NCBI GenBank assembly: GCA_964481175.1
Contig: CAYZSZ010000009.1
Location: 1 to 32,000 of the forward strand
Source of the DNA: JAGOVB01 sp964481175
GTDB taxonomy: Bacteria > Patescibacteriota > Minisyncoccia > Phycocordibacterales > PALSA-1337
Length of the DNA stretch: 32,000 nucleotides
Direction of reading: 5' to 3'
Shown: positions 24,267 to 31,300 of the stretch, piece by piece
How the letters are laid out: each line of letters starts with the position of its first letter
How positions within the stretch are numbered: position 1 is the first letter of the stretch
Position numbers and translations under genes: made by a program
The notes under the pieces: generated by a model
What the model was told of the DNA's origin: nothing
The model's database searches: none
Seen by the model: the letters and a program-made list of their open reading frames with translations, nothing else

Positions 24267-24288
24267 TTCTCGAGCAAATGTACCCCAC

Positions 24289-24714
24289 ATGAACACACCC
24301 TTGATTCTCTGGGCGATTGTAATCGCCTCAGTCTTTTACGGATGGCCTGTCGTCGCAAAATGGTCTGGAATACCTCCAACCTATGTGACACTCATCATCT
24401 ACAGCATGGGCACGATGGTCCTGGCATACATCGTGACCCAGAACGCTGTCTCGAACAATGTTCAGGTCAAACCCATCAGACTCTTTGCGCTCGCAGTAGT
24501 TGCAGTCGCAAACTGTTTGTGTGTCTACGTCTACACCAAAATCACGTCGGATAGAACAGTCCCCACAGGGCTCTTTATGGTCATCGTGTCGATGCTTGGA
24601 GTCTTGTTCAGTCTCCTTTTTGACTACTTGATCAACTCAACAACCCTCAGCAAAAGCCAAGTATTCGGCGGCTTACTCGCCATCGCCTCCATTTGGTTTG
24701 TCAGCAAGAAGTAA
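24289..24714 (+). CDS. Multi-TM membrane protein, possible half-size EamA/DMT transporter
   Basis: A 141-aa protein with about five hydrophobic helices (approx. residues 4-20, 30-48, 64-83, 92-113, 123-138). Size, topology and the C-terminal pattern (FMVIVSMLGVLFSLLFDYLI, then QVFGGLLAIASIWFVSKK) resemble one half of EamA/drug-metabolite transporters. That is a similarity of shape, not a firm family match. Codon use favours C at third positions, unlike the adjacent uvrB and transketolase genes. First of two plus-strand genes with a shared promoter and terminator. Confidence 0.72.
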   Translation: MNTPLILWAIVIASVFYGWPVVAKWSGIPPTYVTLIIYSMGTMVLAYIVTQNAVSNNVQVKPIRLFALAVVAVANCLCVYVYTKITSDRTVPTGLFMVIVSMLGVLFSLLFDYLINSTTLSKSQVFGGLLAIASIWFVSKK

Positions 24715-24715
24715 C

Positions 24716-24841
24716 ATGAAAACCATGCTGCAGCGAATCAACGAGATGGACCCAATCAAGTTTCTTTTTTTGGGTATTGTCTTTGTTCCAGTGGTCCTGA
24801 TACCACTCGCGCTTATCTGTGTGAAGACGATAAGCCACTGA
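24716..24841 (+). CDS. 41-aa one-TM peptide
   Basis: Short gene starting MKTMLQRINEMDPIKFLFLG, then a hydrophobic helix (FLFLGIVFVPVVLIPLALIC) and KTISH. It begins 1 nt after the stop of the 141-aa gene, which supports coupled translation, and is followed by a strong terminator. It may assist the larger membrane protein; function unknown. Confidence 0.58.
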   Translation: MKTMLQRINEMDPIKFLFLGIVFVPVVLIPLALICVKTISH

Positions 24842-24865
24842 CCAAGCCCTGACGGCGCGGTCGCA

Positions 24866-24908
24866 CGCACACCTCTCTAGGAGACGGTGTGCGGTTTCGT
24901 TTACTTCT
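24866..24908 (+). terminator. Intrinsic terminator of the two-gene unit
   Basis: 8-bp stem CGCACACC / GGTGTGCG extended by TCTC/GAGA with one bulge, followed by GTTTCGTTTACTTCTTT. It overlaps the end of the convergent transketolase gene. Confidence 0.7.
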
Positions 24909-25881
24909 TTCTCAGTAAAACTTTATTGACCGCTTTTTCTATATCCTTCTCCCCCATTCCATAATGTGCAATAAGTTCGTCTTGTGTTCCTGATTGTCCA
25001 AATAGATCCTGCACCCCGACAAACTCAATCGGTGTTGGTAAATGTTGCGCGAGATGCTCTGCCACAGCTGATCCCATACCCCCTGCGATCTGGTGTTCTT
25101 CTACAGTGACGACGGCTTTGCACTCAAGGGCTACTTTTTCGATAGTTTCTGCATCTAAAGGTTTGATAGTTGAAAGGTTTACGACGACTGCATTTCCAAG
25201 CTTTTCTGCGACTTTCAATGCACGGTATACCAGAGCGCCTGTCGCGATGATCGCAACTTCTGGCTTTGCTGGTCGATAAAAGACTCGTGCCTTTCCTATT
25301 TCAAACGGGGTCATGTCAGTCGTAATGATTGGAGTCTTTTCACGAGCGAGGCGGATATAGGTCGGTGATTTTGTTTTAGCAGCCGCAATTGTTGCTTTTC
25401 TAGCTTCATGTACATCACATGGAGATATAACAGTCATACGAGGGATGACACGAGTGAGCGCAATATCCTCTATAGCTTGGTGCGTTCCCCCGTCAGGTCC
25501 GACAGAAATACCCGCGTGAGAACCTGCGATCTTTACTGACACATCATTGTACGCAATGGTAGTACGGATTTGCTCCCAATTTCGTCCTGGAGAAAACATG
25601 GCATATGAAGTAATAAAAGGAATCTTGCCCATAGCAGCCATACCACTCGCAACACTTGCCATATTTTGTTCTGCAATTCCGATTTCGAAAAATCGTTCAG
25701 GGAATTTTTCTTTAAACAAATGCATCTGAGTAGACTCGGTAAGATCGGCACACAAACCAACTACGTTTTTGTCGTCGGTTGCTGCAGCCAAAAGTCCTTC
25801 ACCAAAACCTCTTCGAAGAGTTTCTGTCTCGACGTCTTTTGAAAACAATTTGGGATTTAAAAATTCTTGTGAAGGTATCAT
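24901..25881 (-). CDS. Transketolase, C-terminal subunit
   Basis: A 326-aa protein with the pyrimidine-binding and C-terminal domains of transketolase. The catalytic Glu lies in FEIGIAEQNMASVASGMAAM, followed by AGSHAGISVGPDGGTHQA and EEHQIAGGMGSAVAE. Transfers two-carbon units between sugar phosphates with thiamine diphosphate, together with the N-terminal half encoded just upstream. The true start is the ATG at 25881 (MIPSQEFLN), overlapping the upstream TGA as ATGA; a longer frame to 25941 lies inside the other gene. Last gene of the pentose-phosphate operon. Confidence 0.94.
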   Translation of the reverse strand: MIPSQEFLNPKLFSKDVETETLRRGFGEGLLAAATDDKNVVGLCADLTESTQMHLFKEKFPERFFEIGIAEQNMASVASGMAAMGKIPFITSYAMFSPGRNWEQIRTTIAYNDVSVKIAGSHAGISVGPDGGTHQAIEDIALTRVIPRMTVISPCDVHEARKATIAAAKTKSPTYIRLAREKTPIITTDMTPFEIGKARVFYRPAKPEVAIIATGALVYRALKVAEKLGNAVVVNLSTIKPLDAETIEKVALECKAVVTVEEHQIAGGMGSAVAEHLAQHLPTPIEFVGVQDLFGQSGTQDELIAHYGMGEKDIEKAVNKVLLRKK

Positions 25882-26711
25882 TTGAGTGATTCGTAAGCTG
25901 TTTTTATTTCCTCTTCCGACTTTGGAGGTTTTCCGTGCCATTCATATTTTCGTTCCCATGCTGGAACACCTTTAGAAGAAATAGTATTTGCAATGATTAC
26001 TGATGGCTTGTCGAATACCGCTTTTGCCTGACCAAAGGCTTTATCAATATCAACAAAATTATGTCCGTCGATCTCCTGCACATGCCAGTTAAATGCTTTA
26101 AATTTATCTGCAAGCGGATTGAGTGGCATAACATCTTCGGTAAAGCCATCGATTTGGATATTGTTGCGATCAATGAAAATGGTGAGATTTTGGATCTTTT
26201 CTTTTGCAGCGAGCATGATCGCTTCCCAATTTTGACCTTCATCAAGCTCTCCATCTCCTAGCAAACACACGATTTGTTTGTTCGAGGTGCGTCCATTGTC
26301 GAGTCGATCTGCAAGTGCCATCCCAACTGCTTGCGAAAGCCCAGATCCTAATGGACCTGAACTATTTTCTAATCCTGGTAGCCACTCACGATGCGGATGA
26401 CCTTGTAGTCGTGAACCAAATTTTCGTAATGTTAAAAGCTCCTCTACTGGGAAGAAACCACGGTGTGCCATGGTTGAGTAAAGCACAGGACAAATGTGAC
26501 CATTTGAAAGGATGAGCCGATCTCGATGCTCCCAGTTTGGATCTTTTGGTTCTAGCTTTAATCCCTGAAAAAACAAATATGTAAAAATGTCCGCCATATC
26601 GAGAGGACCTGCAGTATGCCCAGATTTTGCTGCGACTAATGCATCGATAATCGAAATACGAATCTTTTTCGCAGTCGCTTCTAGTTCTTTGACCCTTTGG
26701 TCGGTGATCAT
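25878..26711 (-). CDS. Transketolase, N-terminal subunit
   Basis: A 277-aa protein holding the thiamine-diphosphate domain. ThDP motif GDGELDEGQNWEAI...IDRNN, upstream HTAGPLDMADIF and LILSNGHICPVLYS with conserved His. A split transketolase (separate N and C genes) is common in archaea and several bacterial lines. The ATG at 26711 overlaps the stop of rpe (ATGA), and a TATAAT ends 6 nt before it, so an internal leaderless promoter is also possible. Confidence 0.94.
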   Translation of the reverse strand: MITDQRVKELEATAKKIRISIIDALVAAKSGHTAGPLDMADIFTYLFFQGLKLEPKDPNWEHRDRLILSNGHICPVLYSTMAHRGFFPVEELLTLRKFGSRLQGHPHREWLPGLENSSGPLGSGLSQAVGMALADRLDNGRTSNKQIVCLLGDGELDEGQNWEAIMLAAKEKIQNLTIFIDRNNIQIDGFTEDVMPLNPLADKFKAFNWHVQEIDGHNFVDIDKAFGQAKAVFDKPSVIIANTISSKGVPAWERKYEWHGKPPKSEEEIKTAYESLK

Positions 26712-27361
26712 CTATTAATTATACTACGGAATTCTTCTATTGTTTGTGGAATATTGTCTGATTCAAAGATTGCAGAGCCGATAACGAGACGATCAGCGTT
26801 GATAAGATTTATAGAGGTATCGAGATTTACACCACCATCAACTGAAACAGGAACCATAGGATACTGATCACGAACTTCGTGCAACTTTTCTATCACCATG
26901 TCGTTAAATGGCTCCCCCTGAGCTCCAATATGCGAAATCCCCATCAACTGAATAAAATCTACGCCATCCATAATCTCAACATGGTCATCAATATCAAAAG
27001 CAAAGCCGATTTCGACTGCACCCTGCATAAGCCTCATGCACTCCTCTAGTTTTTCTGTCGCTTTCGGGTGGATGATAATACGCTTTGCACCCGCAGTGAT
27101 CCACTCTGAGATAATTTCCTCAGGATTGTTTACCATCAAATGTATTTCAAAATCCAAACTATCCCAGCCAGGAAGTCCTTCTTTCTCTTCTAGTATGGCA
27201 GCAAAATGGTCATCGCTTTTTTTGTATGGCCATGTCGGAGTAGGCGTAAACTGACCATCACAGATATCGATCTGAACAGTATCAACAAAGCCTTTTACAA
27301 GATTTACTTTTTCTTCTAGCTCTGAAAAGTCTTTTGGTAGTATTGCGGGTATTATTTCCAT
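26708..27361 (-). CDS. rpe: Ribulose-phosphate 3-epimerase family protein
   Basis: A 217-aa TIM-barrel protein. Family marks: N-terminal IIPAILPKDFSELEEKV, D32 in QIDICDGQFTP, H74 in EIHLMVNNP, and D175 in VSVDGGVN, corresponding to catalytic and metal positions that interconvert ribulose-5-phosphate and xylulose-5-phosphate. The usual metal-binding His of the HVDxMDG motif is Gln30 here (QIDICDG), and the region between it and H74 is longer than usual, so it is a divergent member. Context (rpiB and transketolase on either side) supports the epimerase role. One base separates the rpiB stop from this start. Confidence 0.85.
   Translation of the reverse strand: MEIIPAILPKDFSELEEKVNLVKGFVDTVQIDICDGQFTPTPTWPYKKSDDHFAAILEEKEGLPGWDSLDFEIHLMVNNPEEIISEWITAGAKRIIIHPKATEKLEECMRLMQGAVEIGFAFDIDDHVEIMDGVDFIQLMGISHIGAQGEPFNDMVIEKLHEVRDQYPMVPVSVDGGVNLDTSINLINADRLVIGSAIFESDNIPQTIEEFRSIINR
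26718..26723 (-). promoter_or_regulatory. Possible internal -10 before transketolase N
   Basis: TATAAT on the reverse strand, 6 nt before the ATG at 26711, embedded in the last codons of rpe. It may add transcription of the transketolase genes. Confidence 0.35.
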
Positions 27362-27362
27362 A

Positions 27363-27803
27363 TTATTTATCTAGTTCTTTATTTCTTCGTGCGTATTTTT
27401 CTCCACCAGAAAACTCTGTTGAAAGCCATAGATCTACTGCTTCTTTTGCATTATCGACAAATCTTGCACCTATAGAAAGAACGTTTGCATCATTGTGCTC
27501 ACGAGAGAGCTTTACGATATCGAGATTGCCTCCATAGTATACCGCAGCACGCACCCCCTTATAGCGATTGCAGATCTGCGCCTCACCCTGACCAGAACCA
27601 CCAAATACGATACCTTTTAACTCAGGATTTTGAGAGATTTTGTATGCGAGTGGAGCAAGAATCTTTGTAAAATCATCGAGCGGGTCGAGCGTATCTGCAC
27701 CAAAATCCTCGACATCGTATCCTTTTTCGATAAGGTGGTTCTTTACGATGTTCTTTAGATCAAAACCTGCATGATCTGCTCCGATAAGTATGGTTTGTTT
27801 CAT
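27363..27803 (-). CDS. rpiB: Ribose-5-phosphate isomerase B
   Basis: A 146-aa RpiB/LacAB-family enzyme for ribose-5-phosphate/ribulose-5-phosphate. Motifs: IGADHAGFDLKN (7-18), GGSGQGEAQICNRYKGVRAA (68-87), HNDANVLSIGAR. The catalytic Cys of E. coli-type RpiB is Gly here, with Glu74 in GSGQGE, matching the branch known from Mycobacterium where this Glu acts as base. Overlaps the upstream coiled-coil gene by 4 nt (ATGA). Confidence 0.94.
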   Translation of the reverse strand: MKQTILIGADHAGFDLKNIVKNHLIEKGYDVEDFGADTLDPLDDFTKILAPLAYKISQNPELKGIVFGGSGQGEAQICNRYKGVRAAVYYGGNLDIVKLSREHNDANVLSIGARFVDNAKEAVDLWLSTEFSGGEKYARRNKELDK

Positions 27804-28069
27804 TTTTGTATAAGGGTTAGTAATCCTAGAAGTGGAGTGAATTTCTCGTCTAGGGCATCAATCTTTTTTTCGACTCTATCAAGTCGTTCGTCAACGGCTA
27901 AAAATCTTGAATCGACAGCTTGAAATCTAGAGTCCATTTCTTCAGATAGATCGTTCAATCCCCCTCGCAAAGAATTATAAGAAAACTCTATAGCTTCCTT
28001 TAGATTGTCTATCTTTTCGTCAACAAAGTCAAAGCGCTTGCTTACTTCTTCAAATGTTTTGTCTCTCAT
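27800..28069 (-). CDS. Small coiled-coil protein
   Basis: An 89-aa protein dominated by heptad-like repeats (RFDFVDEKIDNLKEAIEF; then repeated SRFQAVDSRFLAVDERLDRV units), ending in a short hydrophobic stretch (FTPLLGLLTLIQK). Probably an oligomerising coiled coil, of a type often seen near membranes or phage tails. It is the first gene of the rpiB-rpe-transketolase operon and overlaps rpiB by 4 nt. The ATG at 28069 is preferred to one at 28108; a TATAAT lies 9 nt before it. No specific function recognised. Confidence 0.7.
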   Translation of the reverse strand: MRDKTFEEVSKRFDFVDEKIDNLKEAIEFSYNSLRGGLNDLSEEMDSRFQAVDSRFLAVDERLDRVEKKIDALDEKFTPLLGLLTLIQK

Positions 28070-28141
28070 TGTTTTATAATTATATCTTATATAAACAAAG
28101 TCTACCAAAACGCAAATGAAGGAAATTTTATTTCGAAGGGT

Positions 28142-28858
28142 CTATTTTAGCAAAAACGTAGCACGGACAGTCACCATCACATCTTTATCCACAGTAGAAG
28201 TATCGTACTGACCATAATCAGCGACTTCATTTGAATTTGGCTGCATAACCTGGACCACGCCGCTGCTCGCTACTTTTAGCTTGCCTACTTTCTGTCCAGT
28301 AGATTTTGCGATTTCAACTGCGCGCGCTCGAGCGTCTACGACAGCCTTTCCGAGAAGTTTTACTCGGAGATCAGGAAGACTTGAGACTGAATACTCCGGT
28401 GTGGTCGGAGAAAACTGCACACCTTCCTGTGCCAAGGCTGTCATGTTTTCTGAAATAGTTTTGATTCGATCTACTTCTTTACTATTTACGGTGATAACTT
28501 GGCGGATATTCACCTGGCGAGTCGAATTTGGACCCCAATAATCGTCATTAAAGACAGGAGAAATACTGATTTCCTCTGGCTTTACTCCATTTTTGGCAAG
28601 AAATGCCTTTATTCGAGCAGTGTTATCAGAGATCCTCGCATGCGCACTACTTGCCTCTTCTGGTGAAACAACTCTGTTTGTACTGATACTCCATTTTACG
28701 AGGTCGGCTTTTACTTTTTCTTTTGTAGAGCCAGTTACCGACAAAGTGTTGTCGAGAGAACGAACTTGGTAAAAAGTAAATGCGCCAATAAATGTTGCAA
28801 GTAGCAGTGCGATACCAAGAACAACCGCCCCACTAGTGTCTTTAAAAAAGTTTTTCAT
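28142..28858 (-). CDS. SIMPL-domain (DUF541) membrane-anchored protein
   Basis: A 238-aa protein. N-terminal membrane anchor (about 10-32), then a SIMPL domain: LSVTGSTKEKVKADLVKW near the start, QVITVNSKEVDRIKTISENM in the middle, AVVDARARAVEIAKSTGQKV followed by GKLKVASSG, and a C-terminal VMVTVRATFLLK. The family is found in cell envelopes, some members in oxidative-stress defence; a role here is not established. Follows the PsbP-like gene by 6 nt. Confidence 0.88.
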   Translation of the reverse strand: MKNFFKDTSGAVVLGIALLLATFIGAFTFYQVRSLDNTLSVTGSTKEKVKADLVKWSISTNRVVSPEEASSAHARISDNTARIKAFLAKNGVKPEEISISPVFNDDYWGPNSTRQVNIRQVITVNSKEVDRIKTISENMTALAQEGVQFSPTTPEYSVSSLPDLRVKLLGKAVVDARARAVEIAKSTGQKVGKLKVASSGVVQVMQPNSNEVADYGQYDTSTVDKDVMVTVRATFLLK

Positions 28859-28864
28859 TTTATT

Positions 28865-29395
28865 TTAATCCTTAAAGGTAAAAGTTCTTGATACTTGTTC
28901 TACCACACTACTTGGGCCAGATATATGGTACACATTTTCTTTGTGCTGTATGAGCGCCTGAGTATTGTCTGAACTTTCTCTTATAATTGCCCACCCTTTT
29001 TCATAAGATACAGACTTACCCTTTGTAAACTGATTGTTTTTAAGGACAAAATCGAGTGTTGTACTTTGATACACTTCAATAACTGCATCTCGGTCTTGTG
29101 CAGGGTATACGTCGACATATAGGTTTACATATGTTTTACCATATGCAGTTATCTCCTCTACTTTTGGCCACTGACTAGGATATTGGAATGAATAGCCGTA
29201 TTTTGCGCTTCTAAATGTATTTTCTTTGGCAATCGTTTTCGATTTCGGCGGTGTGTTTACAACTTCTTGTTTTGGCTCTGGCAAAACTACAGTAGCTGGC
29301 GTTTTATCTTTTGCATAAAAATAACCGACCAGTCCTGCAAGCACGACAATAATGACGAGTAAAATAACATTGATGATCCCTTTTTGATAGTTCAT
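28865..29395 (-). CDS. Membrane-anchored PsbP-like protein
   Basis: A 176-aa protein with one N-terminal membrane helix (about 8-28, IINVILLVIIVVLAGLVGYF), a Pro/Lys linker, and a soluble outer domain starting FRSAKYGYSFQYPSQWPKVE, the motif that opens many PsbP-like domains. Such anchored domains are frequent in CPR genomes with unknown function. TGC-TATACT ends 6 nt before the ATG, so it heads a two-gene leaderless operon with the SIMPL gene. Confidence 0.82.
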   Translation of the reverse strand: MNYQKGIINVILLVIIVVLAGLVGYFYAKDKTPATVVLPEPKQEVVNTPPKSKTIAKENTFRSAKYGYSFQYPSQWPKVEEITAYGKTYVNLYVDVYPAQDRDAVIEVYQSTTLDFVLKNNQFTKGKSVSYEKGWAIIRESSDNTQALIQHKENVYHISGPSSVVEQVSRTFTFKD

Positions 29396-29401
29396 GGCTT
29401 A

Positions 29402-29410
29402 AGTATAGCA
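29402..29410 (-). promoter_or_regulatory. Extended -10 of the PsbP-like/SIMPL operon
   Basis: TGC-TATACT on the reverse strand, 6 nt before the ATG at 29395. Confidence 0.55.
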
Positions 29411-29482
29411 AAAAAGGAGTTACATTTATCCACTTTTAGACCAACTTTTTCGCCTTTACAACACACTCGTCGTGCGAGGTAT

Positions 29483-29683
29483 TTAGGATATTCTCGCCAA
29501 AAAAGATAATAGAATTATTATTATAATAAGCACAGTAAACACAAGCATCCATGGTTTTTTAGCAGTTAAGTACCATTGATAATGTTTATGTCTAAACTCT
29601 GGATACTTCATTATCCAAACCCAAAATAGTAGAACAAAGACTGAAGCTAAAATAAAAAACCCGTACTGTACAATGAATTCCAT
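29483..29683 (-). CDS. Small two-TM membrane protein
   Basis: A 66-aa protein: hydrophobic helices at about residues 5-25 (VQYGFFILASVFVLLFWVWI) and 45-63 (MLVFTVLIIIIILLSFLARI), with a basic-aromatic loop (YPEFRHKHYQWYLTAKKPW). Starts 11 nt after the gap stop codon, so probably co-transcribed. AT-rich composition matches the housekeeping genes. No family recognised. Confidence 0.65.
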   Translation of the reverse strand: MEFIVQYGFFILASVFVLLFWVWIMKYPEFRHKHYQWYLTAKKPWMLVFTVLIIIIILLSFLARIS

Positions 29684-29694
29684 AAATTTAATAA

Positions 29695-30687
29695 TTAAAC
29701 AAGTTTTCCCGCCTTCACCACGTGCTCCACAAGTGTATGCGTATACCCCATTTCATTGTCATACCACCCCATCACCTTTACGAGATTTCCTCCAACAACA
29801 CGAGTAAGCGCGAGATCAGCGATAGACGCATGTGGGTTTCCGAGAATATCTTTTGAAACAAGTGGTTCCTCGGTCACCGTAAAGACTCCTTTCCAACGGT
29901 CAGAAGAGGCTGCCTTTTTTAGTACTTCATTTACTTCTTTTGCATCCGTATTTTTCTTCAAAATAGCAGTGACATCTACAATACTTCCTGCGACGACTGG
30001 AACTCGGATAGAGATACCATCAAATAGTCCTTTTAGATGTGTTGCCACCTTTGTGACTGCGATAGCAGCACCAGTAGACGAAGGTACGATATTCATCGCT
30101 GCTGCACGCCCCTCTCGGAAATCTTTTTTATTTGGACCGTCGACAATAGACTGGCTCGCTGTGTATGCATGAACTGTGTTTAGCAATGCTTTTTCAACAC
30201 CAAATGCTTCGTCGAGAATAGCGATCAAAGGACTTCCTGCATTTGTGGTACATGAAGCATTTGAAGTGATGACACAAGTACTCATTTTGTCTTCATTCAT
30301 CGCCATCAAAATAGTCTCACCTTTTACCGCACCAGTTTCATCCTCTTTTCCTGGAGCTGAGATCACAACGCGTTTTGCCCCAGCGGTGATATGGACCTGA
30401 GCTTTTGCGTATTCGGTAAATAGTCCGGTAGACTCAACAACAACATCGATATCGAGCTCTTTCCACGGGAGCTTTGTTGGGTCTTTTTCACTTACATAGC
30501 GCACTCCCTCGAGTGTACAATCGCTCTTTCCATACGCAGTGTCGTATTTCAAAAGGTATTCTAGATTTTTTATATCACCGAGATCGTTTACTGCAACAAT
30601 TTCTATTTCTGGATGTGTCTTTGCAATTCTAAAAAAAGCTCTTCCGATTCTCCCAAAGCCGTTTATGGCAACGCGTATTTTTTTCAT
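29695..30687 (-). CDS. gap: Glyceraldehyde-3-phosphate dehydrogenase
   Basis: A 330-aa glycolytic enzyme. NAD-binding INGFGRIGR (8-16), catalytic Cys146 in SNASCTTN (142-149), His173 in NTVHAYTASQ, and WYDNEMGY near the end. The second, non-catalytic Cys common in CTTNC is Ala here. The true start is the ATG at 30687: TGG-TATAAT ends 6 nt upstream. An open frame continues to 30810, but that region holds a terminator and the 29-aa gene. Forms a unit with the small membrane protein at 29483-29683. Confidence 0.97.
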   Translation of the reverse strand: MKKIRVAINGFGRIGRAFFRIAKTHPEIEIVAVNDLGDIKNLEYLLKYDTAYGKSDCTLEGVRYVSEKDPTKLPWKELDIDVVVESTGLFTEYAKAQVHITAGAKRVVISAPGKEDETGAVKGETILMAMNEDKMSTCVITSNASCTTNAGSPLIAILDEAFGVEKALLNTVHAYTASQSIVDGPNKKDFREGRAAAMNIVPSSTGAAIAVTKVATHLKGLFDGISIRVPVVAGSIVDVTAILKKNTDAKEVNEVLKKAASSDRWKGVFTVTEEPLVSKDILGNPHASIADLALTRVVGGNLVKVMGWYDNEMGYTHTLVEHVVKAGKLV

Positions 30688-30693
30688 GAATTC

Positions 30694-30702
30694 ATTATAC
30701 CA
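30694..30702 (-). promoter_or_regulatory. Extended -10 of gap
   Basis: TGG-TATAAT, perfect hexamer, on the reverse strand, 6 nt before the ATG at 30687. Confidence 0.65.
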
Positions 30703-30711
30703 AACAAATAT

Positions 30712-30745
30712 ATAAAAATGACAGAGCCCCTCTCCGCGAGGGGCT
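30712..30745 (-). terminator. Intrinsic terminator before gap
   Basis: 8-bp stem AGCCCCTC / GAGGGGCT with a 5-nt loop, followed on the reverse strand by CTGTCATTTTTATA. It ends the 29-aa transcript. Confidence 0.75.
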
Positions 30746-30754
30746 TTGATAGCG

Positions 30755-30844
30755 TTACATGGTGAGTATCCGAATGATGGCAGCAAACCACCATGAATAC
30801 TGGAGGGCACGCAGCCGCTCCAAAATAAGCTGGACGAGCTTCAC
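30755..30844 (-). CDS. 29-aa peptide gene with GTG start
   Basis: Short gene reading MKLVQLILERLRALQYSWWF, then AAIIRILTM. An amphipathic/hydrophobic helix that could lie in or on the membrane. Evidence is positional: TATAGT (30851-30856) ends exactly 6 nt before the GTG, the same spacing as at the large genes, and a terminator starts 9 nt after the stop. Divergent from the Fur-family gene. Function unknown. Confidence 0.5.
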   Translation of the reverse strand: MKLVQLILERLRALQYSWWFAAIIRILTM

Positions 30845-30850
30845 TAGCGA

Positions 30851-30856
30851 ACTATA
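30851..30856 (-). promoter_or_regulatory. -10 box of the 29-aa gene
   Basis: TATAGT on the reverse strand with a 6-nt gap to the GTG at 30844. Confidence 0.4.
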
Positions 30857-30877
30857 TTAGCACAAAAGACCCAGATA

Positions 30878-30886
30878 TGTAATACT
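30878..30886 (+). promoter_or_regulatory. Extended -10 of the Fur-family gene
   Basis: TGT-AATACT, 6 nt before the ATG at 30893. The hexamer is weak but spacing matches the other leaderless genes. Confidence 0.35.
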
Positions 30887-30892
30887 GTCAAC

Positions 30893-31300
30893 ATGTCAGT
30901 CGAACACGCCCTAAAAACAAGCAAATTAAAGGTTACCAAAGCCCGTCTTGCTGTGGGTACTGCTTTGGAGCAAGCTGGAGTACCTTTAAAAATAGAGTCA
31001 CTCTACGAACTCCTCCCTACTCCACGCCCAGACCTCGTCACTATATATAGAGTACTCGAACAGTTTGAAAAAGCCGGCTTGGTTTGCCAAGTAGACCTAC
31101 GTCACGGACACACTCACTACGAATGGGCAAAAGAGCATCATCATCACCTGGTTTGTACAGAATGTGGCACTACGCAGCCAATACATGAAAAAGAAATCGA
31201 AGACTTGTTTGAAAAAATAAGTGCAAAATACAAAAATGATTTTACTATCCGAGATCATGCGCTAGAGTTTTTCGGAATTTGCAAAAAGTGCGCTAAATAA
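30893..31300 (+). CDS. Fur-family metal/peroxide-responsive repressor
   Basis: A 135-aa regulator. N-terminal winged helix (about 8-70; LVTIYRVLEQFEKAGLV is the family recognition region), then the metal/dimerisation domain with HHHHLVC (82-88). A structural zinc site is formed by C88, C91 and C130, C133. It could be Fur, Zur or PerR; sequence alone does not decide. One of few larger genes on the plus strand; convergent with the response regulator, the two ends overlapping by 8 bp. Confidence 0.92.
   Translation: MSVEHALKTSKLKVTKARLAVGTALEQAGVPLKIESLYELLPTPRPDLVTIYRVLEQFEKAGLVCQVDLRHGHTHYEWAKEHHHHLVCTECGTTQPIHEKEIEDLFEKISAKYKNDFTIRDHALEFFGICKKCAK

Noticed and set aside
24201..24288. SOS/LexA operator at uvrB
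   Set aside because: No CTG-N10-CAG or other convincing palindrome lies near the uvrB promoter.
30688..30810. Longer GAPDH start at 30810
   Set aside because: The extension runs through a terminator and the 29-aa gene; GAPDH homology begins at MKKIRVAINGFG.
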